A stretch of DNA of 64,000 bases from Rapana venosa (Eukaryota; Mollusca; Gastropoda; Neogastropoda; Muricidae): positions 7,633,416 through 7,697,415 of the forward strand of contig CM054158.1 in assembly GCA_028751875.1 (NCBI GenBank), in the 5' to 3' direction. The notes below the pieces were generated by a model that did not search any database, had not been told where the DNA came from, and saw only the letters and a program-made list of their open reading frames with translations. Within the stretch, counting starts at the first letter, position 1. The number at the start of each line of letters is the position of its first letter. The position numbers were made by a program, and so were the translations under genes. Positions 1 to 10,963 of this stretch are shown piece after piece.

Positions 1-225
1 CCAACCGGCGGTGGTCTGAGCCCTGCATCGCCTACACGGAGAGCCACGACCAGGCGCTGGTTGGGGACAAGACCATCGCCTTCTGGCTGATGGACAAGGA
101 GATGTACACCAACATGTCCCTGCTCTCCGAAAAGACCCTGGTCATTGACCGCGGCATGGCCCTGCACAAGATGATCCGCCTCATCACCATTGGCCTGGGA
201 GGCGAGGGATACTTGAACTTCATCG
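1..225 (+). CDS. GBE1: GBE1 exon (5'-truncated by window)
   Basis: Reads from position 3 in frame as [17 protein letters not shown]..., ending in ...YLNFIG. The last base (225) is the first base of a glycine codon completed in the next exon, and the donor is GTCAGT at 226. Contains the conserved GH13 region IV His-Asp. Confidence 0.95.
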
Positions 226-3200
226 GTCAGTTAGTGCTCATGTGTATTTTGTTGTTGTTGTTGTTGGCGGGGGGGGAGCTGGTTTTGGGGGGGGGGGTGG
301 TGTTTAGGGTGTGAAGGTATGGATGTTTAGGTGTGTGGACGGACATGCGTGTTTGTGTGTGTGTGCGCTCAAGTGTGGGCAGACATACATGTACACACAT
401 AGACACACATAGTCACACACATACATGCACAGGCACACACATAGACACACGCACATACACACACACATGCATGCACGTGCACACACACATAGACACACAC
501 ACACACACACATATTAATACGGAGAGTTTGGTTCTTAGGCTCTTTGTTGTTGTCATTTGTGGAGAAGGGGGAGTTCGTTTTATTGTGTCAAAAACGTTTT
601 GTTTACTCTATACTTTGTTGGTTATGTTGATGATTTTAACAGCATTTTACTCTGTTGTAAACTCTGTTCCATGGTCATGTCCATAGTTTTGTAAGCATGT
701 GAAATGTGGACCATAACAGCAGACATTGGAAGAAGGATGCAGGCAATGGAGACGAGGTGCTTTCGCAAACTCCTTGGTGTCTCATACAGAGATCACATCA
801 CTAACGAGGAAGTAAAAACCACAATTGAAAATGCCATCAGGCCATATGAAGAGCTCCTGACTTCAGTGAAATAAATGCGCTATATAAATTCCATACATTA
901 AATTATTATTATTAAATAAATGCAGACTGAAGTGGTATCGGCACGTCACATGGATATCTGGTCTGGCCAGTACACACGCACACATACATGCACGTTTCAT
1001 TCACTTTTTACACCATTAGATTGTGTTTTGGAGAAATAGTGGCAAGTCCTTTCCAGCTGCTTGCGGATTTTTGTGCGTGGTATCGTGATTTGTTAGAGGA
1101 CGCCTATGGCCGGATTCCGCTGACTTCAGCCTCTAGGTCTGTGTCAGGGTTTCTGCACCCTTATCTATCTCCTGTTACCCTGGGAAACCAGGGGGCAGAG
1201 TTTTTACCGCAGCTCTTGATCATGTAGTGTGCCCGTCATAGGTCACATGGAACATGGCCAGTTGGTCTGGGACTTTGCAGCTGACCCGCTAATCAAACTG
1301 AATGTCAAAGTCCTTCGAATGAGACTATAAACCGAGGCGAACGCATGCAGAACATCTTGCGCACACGTTAAATCCTGTTCTGCTTTTCGAAAGAGTAGGC
1401 CATTGTGTGCCGGTGGGAACAGATGACAAAATTTACAAAACCGCATACACATGGGGACTGGATTTTTTAAAAACGCACATGAGTGCTTCTTCCATTATCC
1501 TCAAGGAAAAAAAAAAGGATTGTCATCTGAGCGCTTTGATTTGTTGCTTGACAAGATTCAGCGCTACATAAATTCAATACATTATTATTATTATTATTAT
1601 TATCCCCCACCCAGGGATCCGCCTGGTTGAGGATGGATGGTGGCCTGGCCAGGACAGAGCTTGTCATACAGCCACAGTCTCCCATCCCTGCAACTTAAGC
1701 TGACTTCTGTTGTAGGAGTGATATTGCTTCATTGGACAGTTTGGCTGCATGCAGGTGATTCATTGTGTGTAGGTGTGGGTTGTTGTTTTTTGCTGTTGCA
1801 GGTAATGAATTTGGTCATCCCGAGTGGCTGGACTTCCCCCGGGTGGGCAACGGGGAGAGCTTCCACTACTGTCGTCGGCAGTGGAACCTGGTGGATGACC
1901 CCAACCTGAGGTACAAGTTCCTCAACAACTTTGATCGCGCCATGCTTCCACCTGGAGGCCAGGTACAACTGGTTAGGGGGAGAGGTGAGTTCCACAGCAC
2001 ACCAGGCGTGGTGGTGGCTCTGCTGCTGCTGGTGTGTGAGTATGTGTTGGTGTGTGTGTGTGTGTGCATGCATGCGTGCATGCAGGTGCCTGCATGGGAA
2101 AAGTAAAAAAAGTATGTTCTTTCGAGCCAGAAGGCCCATAGAGCCGGATCTTGTCCCGGTTTCTGTAGCGTTAAGCGAACTGATGGTTTTTCACCACCCC
2201 TGTGACAGGACGCTAGTCTGTCGCCAGATACTTTCCCAGCAGAGCTGGTACCCACTTGTACACCTGGGTGGAGTGAGGAAAATAGGAGTAAAGTGTCTTT
2301 CCCAAGGACACAACACCGAGCCGAGCGGGGATCGAACCTGCGACCTCTGGATCACGAGTTGACCGCCTAAACCACTCGACCACGGTGCCTCCCAATAAAA
2401 AAAATTTTTTTAAATCGCCCAATGTGGGGTACGAACCTACGACCCTGGGATTAAGAGTCCCATGCTCTACCAACTGAGCTAACCGGGCTAATAATGCCTG
2501 CATGGGAATGTGTGCTTTATTCCCAAAGTAGCGGAAGTATGAGGTGTAGTGGCTGCACCTAAACATGTTTTGATGTTGATGACGTGCGTGTGTGTGTTTT
2601 ATTTTTCCTTCTGTAACTGAATAGTGCTGAACACTTGAATGTGGCAGTACTTGTTGCTTTGGGGCTTATGGGTGGTTTTTTTGGGGGGGGTGTTATTATT
2701 GTTGTTGTGTTGTTTTTTGTGAGTGTGTGAGACTACAAAGAAGCACCCCTGTGTGGCTTGTGGTAGTCTGTGTGATGCATGCTCACCTTTCCTAGTCTGT
2801 CTGTTAGTGGTGGTGGTGGTGGTGTGGTTATGTAAATGTCCCAGTGTGGATGTGTCATTTGTCAGTGATACAATGCTGCACTATGTTTGGTTGTCACCAA
2901 TACACTGGAGTGTGTGAATGTGTCATTTGTCGGTGAAACACTGAAGTGTGTGGATGTGTCATTTGTCGGTGAAACACCGAAGTGTGTGGGTGTGTCATTT
3001 GTCAGTGAAACACTGGAGTGTGTGAATGTGTCATTTGTCGGTGAAACACTGAAGTGTGTGGGTGTGTCATTTGTCAGTGAAACACTGGAGTGTGTGGATG
3101 TGTCATTTGTCGGTGAAACACTGAAGTGTGTGTATGTGTCATTTGTCGGTGAAACACTGAAGTGTGTGGATGTGTCATTTGTCGGTGAAACACTGAAGTG

Positions 3201-4687
3201 TGTGGGTGTGTCATTTGTCATGAAACACTGAAGTGTGTGGATGTGTCATTTGACGGTGAAACACTGAAGTGTGTGGATGTGTCATTTGTCGGTGAAACAC
3301 TGAAGTGTGTGGGTGTGTCATTTGTCGGTGAAACACTGAAGTGTGTGGGTGTGTCATTTGTCGGTGAAACACTGAAGTGTGTGAATGTGTCATTTGTCTG
3401 TGATACACTGAAGTGTGTCATTTGTCGGTGATACACTGAAGTGTGTGAATGTGTCATTTGCCGGTGATACACTGAAGTGTGTGGATGTGTCATTTGCCGT
3501 GATACACTGAAGTGTGTGGATGTGTCATTTGTCAGTGAAACGCTGAAGTGTGTCATTTGTCGGTGAAACACTGAAGCGTGTGGATGTGTCATTTGCTGGT
3601 GATACACTGAAGTGTGTGAATGTGTCATTTGTCAGTGATACACTGAAGTGTGTGAATGTGTCATTTGTCAGTGATACACTGAATCGTGTGAATGTGTCAT
3701 TTGTCAGTGAAACACTGACGTGTGTGGATGTGTCATTTGTCAGTGATACACTGAAGTGTGTGGGTGTGTCATTTGCTGATGATACACTGAAGTGTGTGAA
3801 TGTGTCATTTGTCTGTGGTACACTGAAGTGTGTGAATGTGTCACTTGTCAGTAAAACACTGAAGTGTGTGAATGTGTCACTTGTCAGTGAAACACTGAAG
3901 TGTTTGAATGTGTCATTTGTCGGTGAAACACTGAAGTGTGTGGGTGTGTCATTTGTCGGTGAAACACCTGCATGGACTGTGTGGTGTGGCAGTGTGTGGA
4001 CATGTCACCTGTGCGGTGTGGACATGTCACCTGTCAGTGAAACCTGCATGGACTGCGTGTGGACATGTCACCTGTCAGTGAAACACCTGCATGGACTGTG
4101 CGGTGTGGCAGTGTGTGGATGTCTCACCTGTCAGTGAAACACCTGCATGGACTGTGCGGTGTGGCAGTGTGTGGACATGTCACCTGTCAGTGAAACACCT
4201 ACATGGACTGTGGGGTGTGGCAGTGTGTGGACGTGTCACCTGTCAGTGAAACACCTGCATGGACTGTGTGGTGTGGCAGTGTGTGGACATGTCACCTGTG
4301 TGGTGTGGACATGTCACCTGTCAGTGAAACACCTGCATGGACTGTGGGGTGTGGCAGTGTGTGGACGTGTCACCTGTCAGTGAAACACCTGCATGGACTG
4401 TGTGGTGTGGCAGTGTGTGGACATGTCACCTGTGTGGTGTGGACATGTCACCTGTCAGTGAAACACCTGCATGGACTGTGTGGTGTGGACATGTCACCTG
4501 TCAGTGAAACACCTGCATGGACTGTGGGGTGTGGCAGTGTGTGGACATGTCACCTGTCAGTGAAACACCTGCATGGACTGTGGGGTGTGGCAGGCCAGGT
4601 TGCAGTGGACAAACGAGCTGCTGGGGAAGGAGTGTGGTGAGCACTCAGGGGTTGCCAGGCTGGAGGACTCTTCACAGAGTGAAGTAT

Positions 4688-4724
<37 letters not shown>

Positions 4725-7700
4725 TTGCATGCTTTGTTTGCTGCGTTTCTCTTCATGTTGCGTCCTTTGTTCACAGTTCTTCAACCGTGATGGGATGCTT
4801 CATGAATGACGTTTGTGTGACTGCAAACAGGGGTTTTTTTTTCGGGGTTTTTGTTTGTTTGTTGTTTTCGTTTTTTACTGCAGACAGAGTGAGCAGTGGG
4901 GGATATCCTGATGGAAGGCTGTGTTTTCCTTAGGCATGACAAAGAGGTTTTTTCATGATAGAATGTTCACGTTGTTTTGGTTTGTTTGGTTCATTTGGGT
5001 TTGTTTTGGGGTTAGCTTTTTTTTTATTTAAAGAATTGTTTGCTGTTGTTTTCTTATGATTATGTGGTTACATGTTGGTTGATTTTTTTGTTTTTGTCAA
5101 GTTATTTTTTGTTCCACCAGGTAAGAAAAAAATCTCTGCAACAAGACATCTGCAGATAGTGTGTATACATGGAAGTTTTATGTGCGATTACGTTCAGTCT
5201 TACATGTCGTGATATCTGGGAAGTTCTTACAATGTGTGTGTGTGTGTGTGTGTGTTGTGTGTACTGTTTACTTGTGCTAGAGACTAAACACAAAAAGGTG
5301 CATGTATGTTCATAGTGAGACTGATGTTTTATTCTCTGTTCACCCTGTGTGTGTATACACATCACATACACACACACATGCATGCACACGCACACACACA
5401 CACACACATATATGTTTAGTTGTTTATTGGCATTTTTCTATCGTATTGAGACATAATGGTGCTTGCATTGTTTTAAATCAATGTTTTAATGCACACACAC
5501 TAACATCTTATGAACATCAACACACATCTTTCACTATCCCATCACAATCTGTGAATGTTGAGGTGCAATACATGTCTCTGAATAGCATGTCAAGCAAACT
5601 GGAATCTGTATGGGCTTTTCCTGTCGTCTTAGAGTAGTGAGAGTTTTGTTTTTATTGACAAGTGTCAAAATGGCTTTATTTCATAACGCTTCTTCTTGCT
5701 TGATTCTGTATTGCTGTAATTTTTAAAATTTTGGTTCCTCAGCTAGAGGTCTAAGGTTTGCCGATGGTGAGATTTTTGCATATGCAGCTGTGTTTTTCTC
5801 CCACCATTAGGGTAGCCACATTTGGTCTTGGTCAAGTTTGGCTGCCAAATTGTGAAATGGCACCTGGTACCCAAAGTGAGCTGTTAACATTTTTCCTTTT
5901 GATTTCCTGTTGTTCTGGTTAGTTGTGAACTTGGCTGTTTTCTTAATCCCGTGTTTGTATATTGTTGACAGAATTTTGTCAGTCTGAAGCACAGCGGAGA
6001 CAAGATGATCGTGTTTGACCGTGTGGATCTGGTCTTCATCTTCAACTTCCATCCAAACCAGAGTTTTACTGACTACAAGATTGGGGTCAACAGATCAGGA
6101 ACGTATCCTTTTCGCTTGGTAGACTGCAACTTTGTTAAGATCAAGGAGAGAGGGGTGGGGGGCGTTGTTTCTCGGCTTCCTCTGAGGTTGTGTGACATTT
6201 TGCCTATACAACCATTTGCCCACCATGAAGGTAGCTGTATTCCAACTTCAGGGATGATATCTTATGAATTCTGTGTATGTTGTCGTTGTTGTTGTTATTG
6301 TTGCATGTTCCCCACCTTAGCAGCCTGGGGGGTCATCCACACTGTACACTCTGTCTCACTCATCCCTCCTGGGAATCTCTGTGAGATTGAAAGTACACAC
6401 TGGATGAGAACTTTGCGTGCATGTCTTTTCAAGTATTTTGCTATATAGGCAGCCATACTCTGACTTGAGTGGATCTTTTTCTCCTTGACAAAAGAGTACA
6501 CGTTGTTATGTTATGCTAAGAGCTTGTCATGGCTGAAGACGATCTCAACATTAACATTTTCCAACCCAGCACCATGTCGGTGTAGGCCTTGGCCCTTAGC
6601 TGACGTCAGTCAAGCTTTTGGCCTTGGCGAACTCGTGTAATTAATTATGTGACTCCGTGCTGTTTGTTCTGTTGCGTTCTTTAACTCTTGGTAAGCTACC
6701 GCATCGCTCTGAACACGGATGCTCATGAATTTGGAGGTCACGGGCTGCTGGAGCACGACGCTCTGTACCACACCTTCCCTGAACCCTGGAACAATCGACC
6801 CTGTCACACCTTTGTAAGTGTGGGGGAGCCGCGTGCGTGTTGAAGTTACCAGCTGGTTTGAGTAGTGGATTGGATTGTATTGTATTGTATAATCTGTCAG
6901 TCACAGCGGATTTCTCTGTGTAAAATTCAGACTGCTCTCCCCAGGGAAAGTGTGTTGCCACAAGAGCTGCGCCACCCTTTTTTTTTCTTTCCTGTTTCCA
7001 TGTTGTTGTTGTTGGGGTTTTTTCATTCCTCAGCTACAGCTCCGAGGTCACCAGTGGTGAGATTTTGTGTATGCGACCATTTTCACCCACCATGAAGGTA
7101 GCTGCATTCTCACTTCAGGGATGTTTGCATGTATACTTTGTTTCCCTATCAGAGTGGCTCTTTGGTGGTTTTTTGTTGTTGTTGGTTGGTGGTTGTTGTT
7201 GGTTTTTTTTTTGGGGGGGGTTGTGGCTCTTTGCACAGTTTTGTCAGGGGCAATTGTCATTGTCATGGGATCTTTTACATGTACAGAATGTGTGTTGCAC
7301 ACTGGACTTCAGTTTAACGTCTCTTTCAAGACTATCCCTCAGACACCACCACCCCCCTTCGCTCCCCAGCAGGTCCTCTCAGTATAAATAGCATTCCCAC
7401 CTGCTGGAAACTCTGTGCTAGGAATTCCCTTTTTTCTATCCTCCTTCTAGTTGTTTCTGCCTTGTTCCTTTTCTTCTCATCACCTCCTCCTTGTCTATGT
7501 TCTGCCTTCTTGGTCCATTCTCCTGCCTTTTTTTCAGAAAGACTTAAAAGATAACAGTTCTCTCCCATGCTGAAGTCAGATGCACTGGGCCTGACTTGTC
7601 AGGCGCTTCACGGCAGCGCAGTAGTGCATTTTTGCTCATAAGACAGACAGTAGTGGTTGCTGTCTGAGCATTCGACGATGAAGAAGAAGACACTACTCAG

Positions 7701-8081
7701 GGGCTAGTGGATGGGGGAGAGTTTGGGCTCAAATGGGAATCGAACCCACACTTCTTCTTATTTTAACTCTGGGAGAACAATCCCCTCAAATGGGTGTCTC
7801 AGTGCTGGATCGAACCTGTGCCATCTGAATGCAAGCTCAATGCTCTAGCCACCAGTCTATCCAGTTCCCCCGCTGTTTTATGTCTGTAGCAGTTTGAAAT
7901 GATGTTGTTTTATCATAATCCTTGGCAGCTTAGAAAATCCAGAAGGATTAAATCAGTGGATTTGAATTTAAATTGTGTGTGCATCAGGTATTCAGAATGG
8001 GTTTTTGCTTACGTTTCTGTTTGTTTTGTGCAGGTGTACATACCTTGTCGAACAGCCATTGTGCTGGAAAGGGTGAATTGA
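1..8081 (+). CDS. GBE1: Glycogen (1,4-alpha-glucan) branching enzyme, 3' part of gene, 5 exons
   Basis: Exons 1-225 (cut by the window edge), 1802-1984, 5972-6102, 6696-6813 and 8034-8081 (TGA). All introns are GT-AG and phases match (1, 0, 2, 0). The enzyme transfers alpha-1,4 glucan segments to alpha-1,6 branch points in cytosolic glycogen synthesis. The segment covers the end of the GH13 barrel and the C-terminal all-beta domain. ESHDQ (positions 39-53) carries the His-Asp pair of GH13 region [42 protein letters not shown] and FGGH then follow in the order known from animal GBE1, and the C-terminus ...[15 protein letters not shown] matches the family end. Oddity: in exon 2 the reading frame moves by +1 after about 1942 (see finding), so this copy is either mis-assembled at one base, allelic, or spliced differently. 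Identity is secure from several family-specific motifs; the 5' half of the gene lies outside the window. Confidence 0.95.
716..967 (+). mobile_element. LINE remnant (reverse transcriptase C-terminal region), interrupted
   Basis: Positions 733-870 read [20 protein letters not shown] followed by DHITNEEV, the region just after the polymerase core in RTE/jockey-like non-LTR retrotransposons. The next conserved piece ([14 protein letters not shown]) is at 923-966. Between them is a short SINE tail (868-905), so the remnant was itself interrupted. It lies in the first GBE1 intron of the window. Confidence 0.7.
868..905 (+). repeat. S1 SINE tail fragment (tail type 2)
   Basis: Carries GCGCTATATAAATTCCATAC followed by an ATT-repeat, the same 3' tail as the S1 copies at 1285-1602 and 33362-33722. 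Confidence 0.65.
1285..1602 (+). mobile_element. S1 tRNA-derived SINE copy, 5'-truncated, tail type 2
   Basis: Shares the S1 body (AAGTCCTTCGAATGAGACT, ...CATCTTGCGCACACGTTAAA, ...AGAGTAGGCCATTGTG) with copies at 24813, 33362 and 58322. It ends in the AGCGCTxxATAAATTC module and an (ATT)n tail at about 1580-1602. It lies in a GBE1 intron. Confidence 0.75.
1802..1984 (+). CDS. GBE1: GBE1 exon with internal +1 frame shift
   Basis: Acceptor TTGCAG at 1796-1801. The exon reads [16 protein letters not shown], then [11 protein letters not shown]. After the ATG codon near 1941 the family-conserved continuation (HLEARYNWL) is found only in the +1 frame, and it runs to a strong donor GTGAGT at 1985. 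In the original frame a second possible donor, CAG|GTACAA, ends the exon at 1962 and would stay in frame with the next exon while omitting the RYNWL segment. Confidence 0.85.
2101..2494 (-). mobile_element. Composite retroposon: tRNA-Lys-like sequence fused to S2 SINE, with 14-bp target-site duplication
   Basis: The 14-bp repeat TGCCTGCATGGGAA flanks the element at 2087-2100 and 2495-2508. Read on the minus strand, the element begins with a tRNA-Lys-like unit (2488-2416), continues through an A/T-rich linker (2415-2394) and then the S2 SINE (2393-2101). S2 has its own tRNA-like head with A-box-like TGGTCGAGTGGT and B-box-like GGTTCGATCCC, and it ends in a T-rich run. A near-identical S2 without the tRNA-Lys part occurs at 56370-56658. 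Confidence 0.8.
2416..2488 (-). tRNA. tRNA-Lys(CTT)-like sequence, probably retroposed pseudogene
   Basis: The 73-nt minus-strand sequence starts GCCCGGTTAGCTCAG, has anticodon loop context GACTCTTAATC (anticodon CTT) and a 3' half ending in ...TTGGGCG, with a paired 7-bp acceptor stem (two G-T pairs). It is close to canonical eukaryotic tRNA-Lys(CTT). Against function: the T stem has one mismatch, the T loop reads TTCGTAC, so the invariant A58 is replaced by T, and the unit lies inside a retroposon bounded by a 14-bp duplication. No encoded CCA. Confidence 0.7.
2897..4600 (+). repeat. Minisatellite in GBE1 intron: 36-bp units followed by derived 56-bp units
   Basis: About 2897-3965 is built of 36-bp units containing TGTCATTTGTCGGTGAAACA and variants. 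From about 3965 to 4600 the unit becomes 56 bp (spacing 56 between successive CCTGCATGG/CCTACATGG at 4142, 4198, 4254) with some longer composite units. The 56-bp unit equals the 36-bp unit with a segment around CATGGACTGTGGGGTGTGG added. Because 36 is a multiple of three the array is open in several frames on both strands, but nothing suggests it is translated. A CCTG microsatellite follows at 4692-4722. Confidence 0.9.
5735..5815 (-). repeat. R3 repeat module (GAGCTC tail) copy
   Basis: Reverse-orientation copy of a dispersed module whose + consensus is roughly CACAAAATCTCACCATTGG, then GAACCTCGGAGCTCTAGCC. Other copies: 7018-7125(-), 19078-19175(-), 51318-51415(-), 11066-11150(+), 20995-21075(+), 61320-61400(+). 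In 12601-12995, 51480-51765 and 56150-56830 it forms the 3' end of an S1 SINE. Confidence 0.6.
5972..6102 (+). CDS. GBE1: GBE1 exon, C-terminal beta domain
   Basis: Acceptor TTGACAG ends at 5971. Reads [17 protein letters not shown] then [19 protein letters not shown]. Ends after two bases of a Thr codon, with donor GTATCC at 6103. The FIFNFHP and SxTDY motifs are diagnostic of eukaryotic branching enzyme. Confidence 0.93.
6696..6813 (+). CDS. GBE1: GBE1 exon
   Basis: Acceptor GGTAAG ends at 6695; the first base completes the Thr codon. Reads [20 protein letters not shown], then [13 protein letters not shown], ending on a full codon before donor GTAAGT at 6814. Aligns with the human segment around EYGGHQRLDH and NGRPYS. 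Confidence 0.93.
6886..7330 (-). mobile_element. S4 SINE copy (minus), with inserted or variant R3 module
   Basis: Contains CTGCTCTCC...GTTGCCACAAGAGCTGCGCC (3' end of S4) and CCCTATCAGAGTGGCTCTTT, then GGGATCTTTTACATG, all shared with the S4 copy at 18225-18632. An R3 module at 7018-7125 splits the two parts. It is preceded by a TATTG pentanucleotide run at about 6872-6890, the likely S4 3' tail. Located in the last GBE1 intron. Confidence 0.65.
7335..7690 (-). repeat. S6 dispersed repeat copy (reverse of the one at 49205-49523)
   Basis: Sequence such as GATAACAGTTCTCTCCCATG and TGACTTGTCAGGCGCTT recurs as reverse complement at 49275-49345. The region also includes the shared GCTAGGAATTCCC segment. 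One end carries a GAAGAAG run (7678-7689). Class unknown, possibly the 3' end of a retroposon. The strand shown is relative to the 49-kb copy. Confidence 0.6.
8034..8081 (+). CDS. GBE1: GBE1 terminal coding exon
   Basis: Acceptor TGTGCAG ends at 8033. Encodes [15 protein letters not shown] and TGA (8079-8081). The VYIPxR motif is the conserved last beta strand of branching enzyme. Confidence 0.93.
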   Translation: MYIPCRTAIVLERVN

Positions 8082-9220
8082 AAAAGCAAGTGTGTGCCTG
8101 GTCCACAAGAAAACAGTCTTCTGGGGAGAAGTGTGGCGCAGGAGACCACAGTCACTTTTTCCCAACTGAGATCCAGATAAGCTTATTTCATCCATGATAT
8201 TTTGTTGTTCCAAGGGAGGGAAAAATCATTGTTGCAAGAATGATCCATGCACAATCATTGCTGTCCAATGAAAGTCTGTATTGCCAAGAAGTGTTGAGGT
8301 GAGAAATTGGCAGCTTGTGAGAAATGCATGACTGCGTGATGGACAAGTCAATAAGTAAGCTATGTGTTTCCTGGTTTTACCAAGTTTGTTTGTTTGGGTT
8401 TTTTAGAATTTTTTTTTTTATTCAAGTCTCCTGGAGGGATTTGTCTATGCTTGTCTTTTTCAGTGCCAATGGCTTTTTGTTGTTGTTGATTTTTTAACTA
8501 TATGAAATGCGTGTTGTGGGTCCTGATTTTACCATACAATCTGGGATTGATTTATGAGGGAGTGATTTCCGAGTATGCAAAAGCCGTTGCGGGTGTATGC
8601 AGCCGTTGTGTTGACAGACAGTTGTGGGTAATGTGTGTAGGGTACAGGATGTGGGAGAGTAGTGTTCAGCAGGGCTCTAGCTGGCAGGGTAGTGTGTGCA
8701 GCTTGTGAGGGTTCAGTGTGTGTTGCTGGGTTTTGCTTTGTCTCTTTGCCTGGTTCTCTGTGTGTCTGCCTCCCTCTGTTAGTGGCTTCCTTTCCTCACC
8801 GTCACTCTCTCTCTCTCTGTTTATACACATACACACATGCATACAACACACACAATTAATAATAATAAATGGAATTTATATAGCGCTATATCTTGCAAAT
8901 ACAAATCAGAGCACTTGCATTCAATCCACTCCTACACATGCAACCAACAATGATTAACAATATTTTAACAAATTCAAATTACACACATACACACACACAG
9001 GTTGTACATTTCAGCAGGGTGATGGAATTTTGGCTGTTAAAGGCAGGGACAGATATGAGATGAAACAGGAGGGAAAATCTTAGGTTTGAAATAGATATGT
9101 TTTGAGGCTGGATTTAAAGCTGTCGTAAGTAAGCTTTTCACGAAGGGAGATAGGGAGGTCATTCCAAATGAAGCATGTGCACACACACAGACAGTATACA
9201 TATGCACACAGGCACACACT

Positions 9221-9260
<40 letters not shown>

Positions 9261-10963
9261 GACACACACATGATAATATTATGTACTTCCCTTTCCTAAG
9301 CTGTTGTGTTTTACAATATTTCTTTTTCCCATTTCCCTCTGTAGAAGAAAACTTAGTCTATTTCTATAAAATGGATGATGAAAACCTATTGACAAATTCT
9401 GCAGAAAAAAAAAGTAATTTCAGTTATAACAAATTCCCATCTGAGCATAGTCAGTTTCAGTTTACCACCAGTCATAAAATTCATGTAGATGATGATGCAT
9501 ACATATATCGTGTGTTTGTTTTTAGTAAGAAAGTATCAGTCTCCCTCCCCCCCACTCCCAGATGGGGATGTGTGTATAATTATCATATATGTTTGTAATC
9601 AGTAAGAAATGTGTTTCCCCCCCAAACCCCATCCTTCCCTCTCCTTATTTTCCCTCCTTCCCATCTTTATCTTCCACCATCTTGCCTTTAAAAAAAACAC
9701 AAACAAAATAGTGCCATAGCTCTTATTTCTAAAATCATGTGCTGTTTTGCACCATGTTGTGTCTGTCAAACTAGTCATGTAGTCGTGTAGTCTTACTGTG
9801 TGGTTTGCCCTCTGAATGAATGCCTGGCAAGTGTGGAAGGCATCCTGCGACCGCCCCGCCCCTGTTGTCCTGAAGACAGGAATTGGAAGAAAACCGTTGC
9901 CACTGCTCTGGTTGGCTCTGGTAAAGCATGTGATTGATTTTCCGGATGGGACGGATGTTGTGTTCAGTATTCTGGCGACAAAGCTAAGCGCTTTTGTCTC
10001 TCTGTTTTCTGCCTCTTCTGTTTTTGAGATGATTAAGTATTCGTATTTTTGTGATTGGATCAATTGTCGTACCATGACTTTGATAGTTCTGTTGTAGTGT
10101 GCAATTTCTGATCATTTTAGGGCAGTGATAGTTTTGTATATAGATTGCTATTTCAGATCATTTTTAGTGCATCACTACTTCAGTGTTATTTTGCACATTA
10201 CAGTTTTTAGTGTAGGATATTGTTATTCACTGAACTGTTTTTGATAAATTTTGAGAATGTGATAACCGTCAAGTTGGCTTGTTGCACTAGGAAAACAGCT
10301 AAGAGGTCAGTTTGATACAAATTTACTTATCTGTGTTTTGTAGACATCTGTTAATCATGTGTTTTGTAAAATATAACTAAAGCTGCTGTTAGAGTATAAA
10401 AATGACTTTTAACTAAATCTGTTCTTTGAAATGGTATACATTATGCAATGTTTTTTTCATACATTATTGTGAACCTTTTTTTTTATTGGAGAGGGAAGCA
10501 GAGATTCTTTTTTTTTAAAGGTGTGTAATGATGATGGGTATCTTCAACTATGCTGTTAACATTCTGTGCTTCCCTATGTCTTTCTCACATTTTGCCGCAG
10601 TCTGTAAAAAGACATAACAAACAATTTTATAAAAAGATTTTTTTTTAAGTAATTGAGGTCTTTGTTTTGATAGCAGTATTGATGTGTTGGATAGTCAAGT
10701 TAGGCTGATCCTCTTCCTTTTTGTCACTCTTTTTTACCAACCAAACTGAATAGTGCGCTTGCAGTTGGTGTAGAATTGTTGGCACTTATTGAATAGCTGT
10801 TTCCAACTGTCAACAATTTGGGTTCAAGTATGGAAGCAGTTTGTTCTTGTTGTTTATGGCTGTTTGAATATTGCTAATGACATATTTATGATCAAATATT
10901 TGGAAAATGCTTTATTGTATGCACAGGAAAATCCTGTCAGCTGAGGTATTCAGAGTCAATAAA
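8082..10963 (+). other. GBE1 3' UTR and flank with candidate polyadenylation signal
   Basis: No coding exon is seen after the stop codon. An AATAAA at 10958-10963 is followed by T/G-rich sequence and is the best candidate end of the transcript, which would give a 3' UTR of about 2.9 kb. The stretch also contains a reversed SINE tail (8855-8892), a short TC/CA microsatellite near 9180-9270 and AT-rich unique sequence. The assignment of the signal is inference. Confidence 0.4.

Noticed and set aside
2862..4640. Repeat-peptide frames ([12 protein letters not shown] and [11 protein letters not shown])
   Set aside because: Minisatellite within a GBE1 intron with a period divisible by three.
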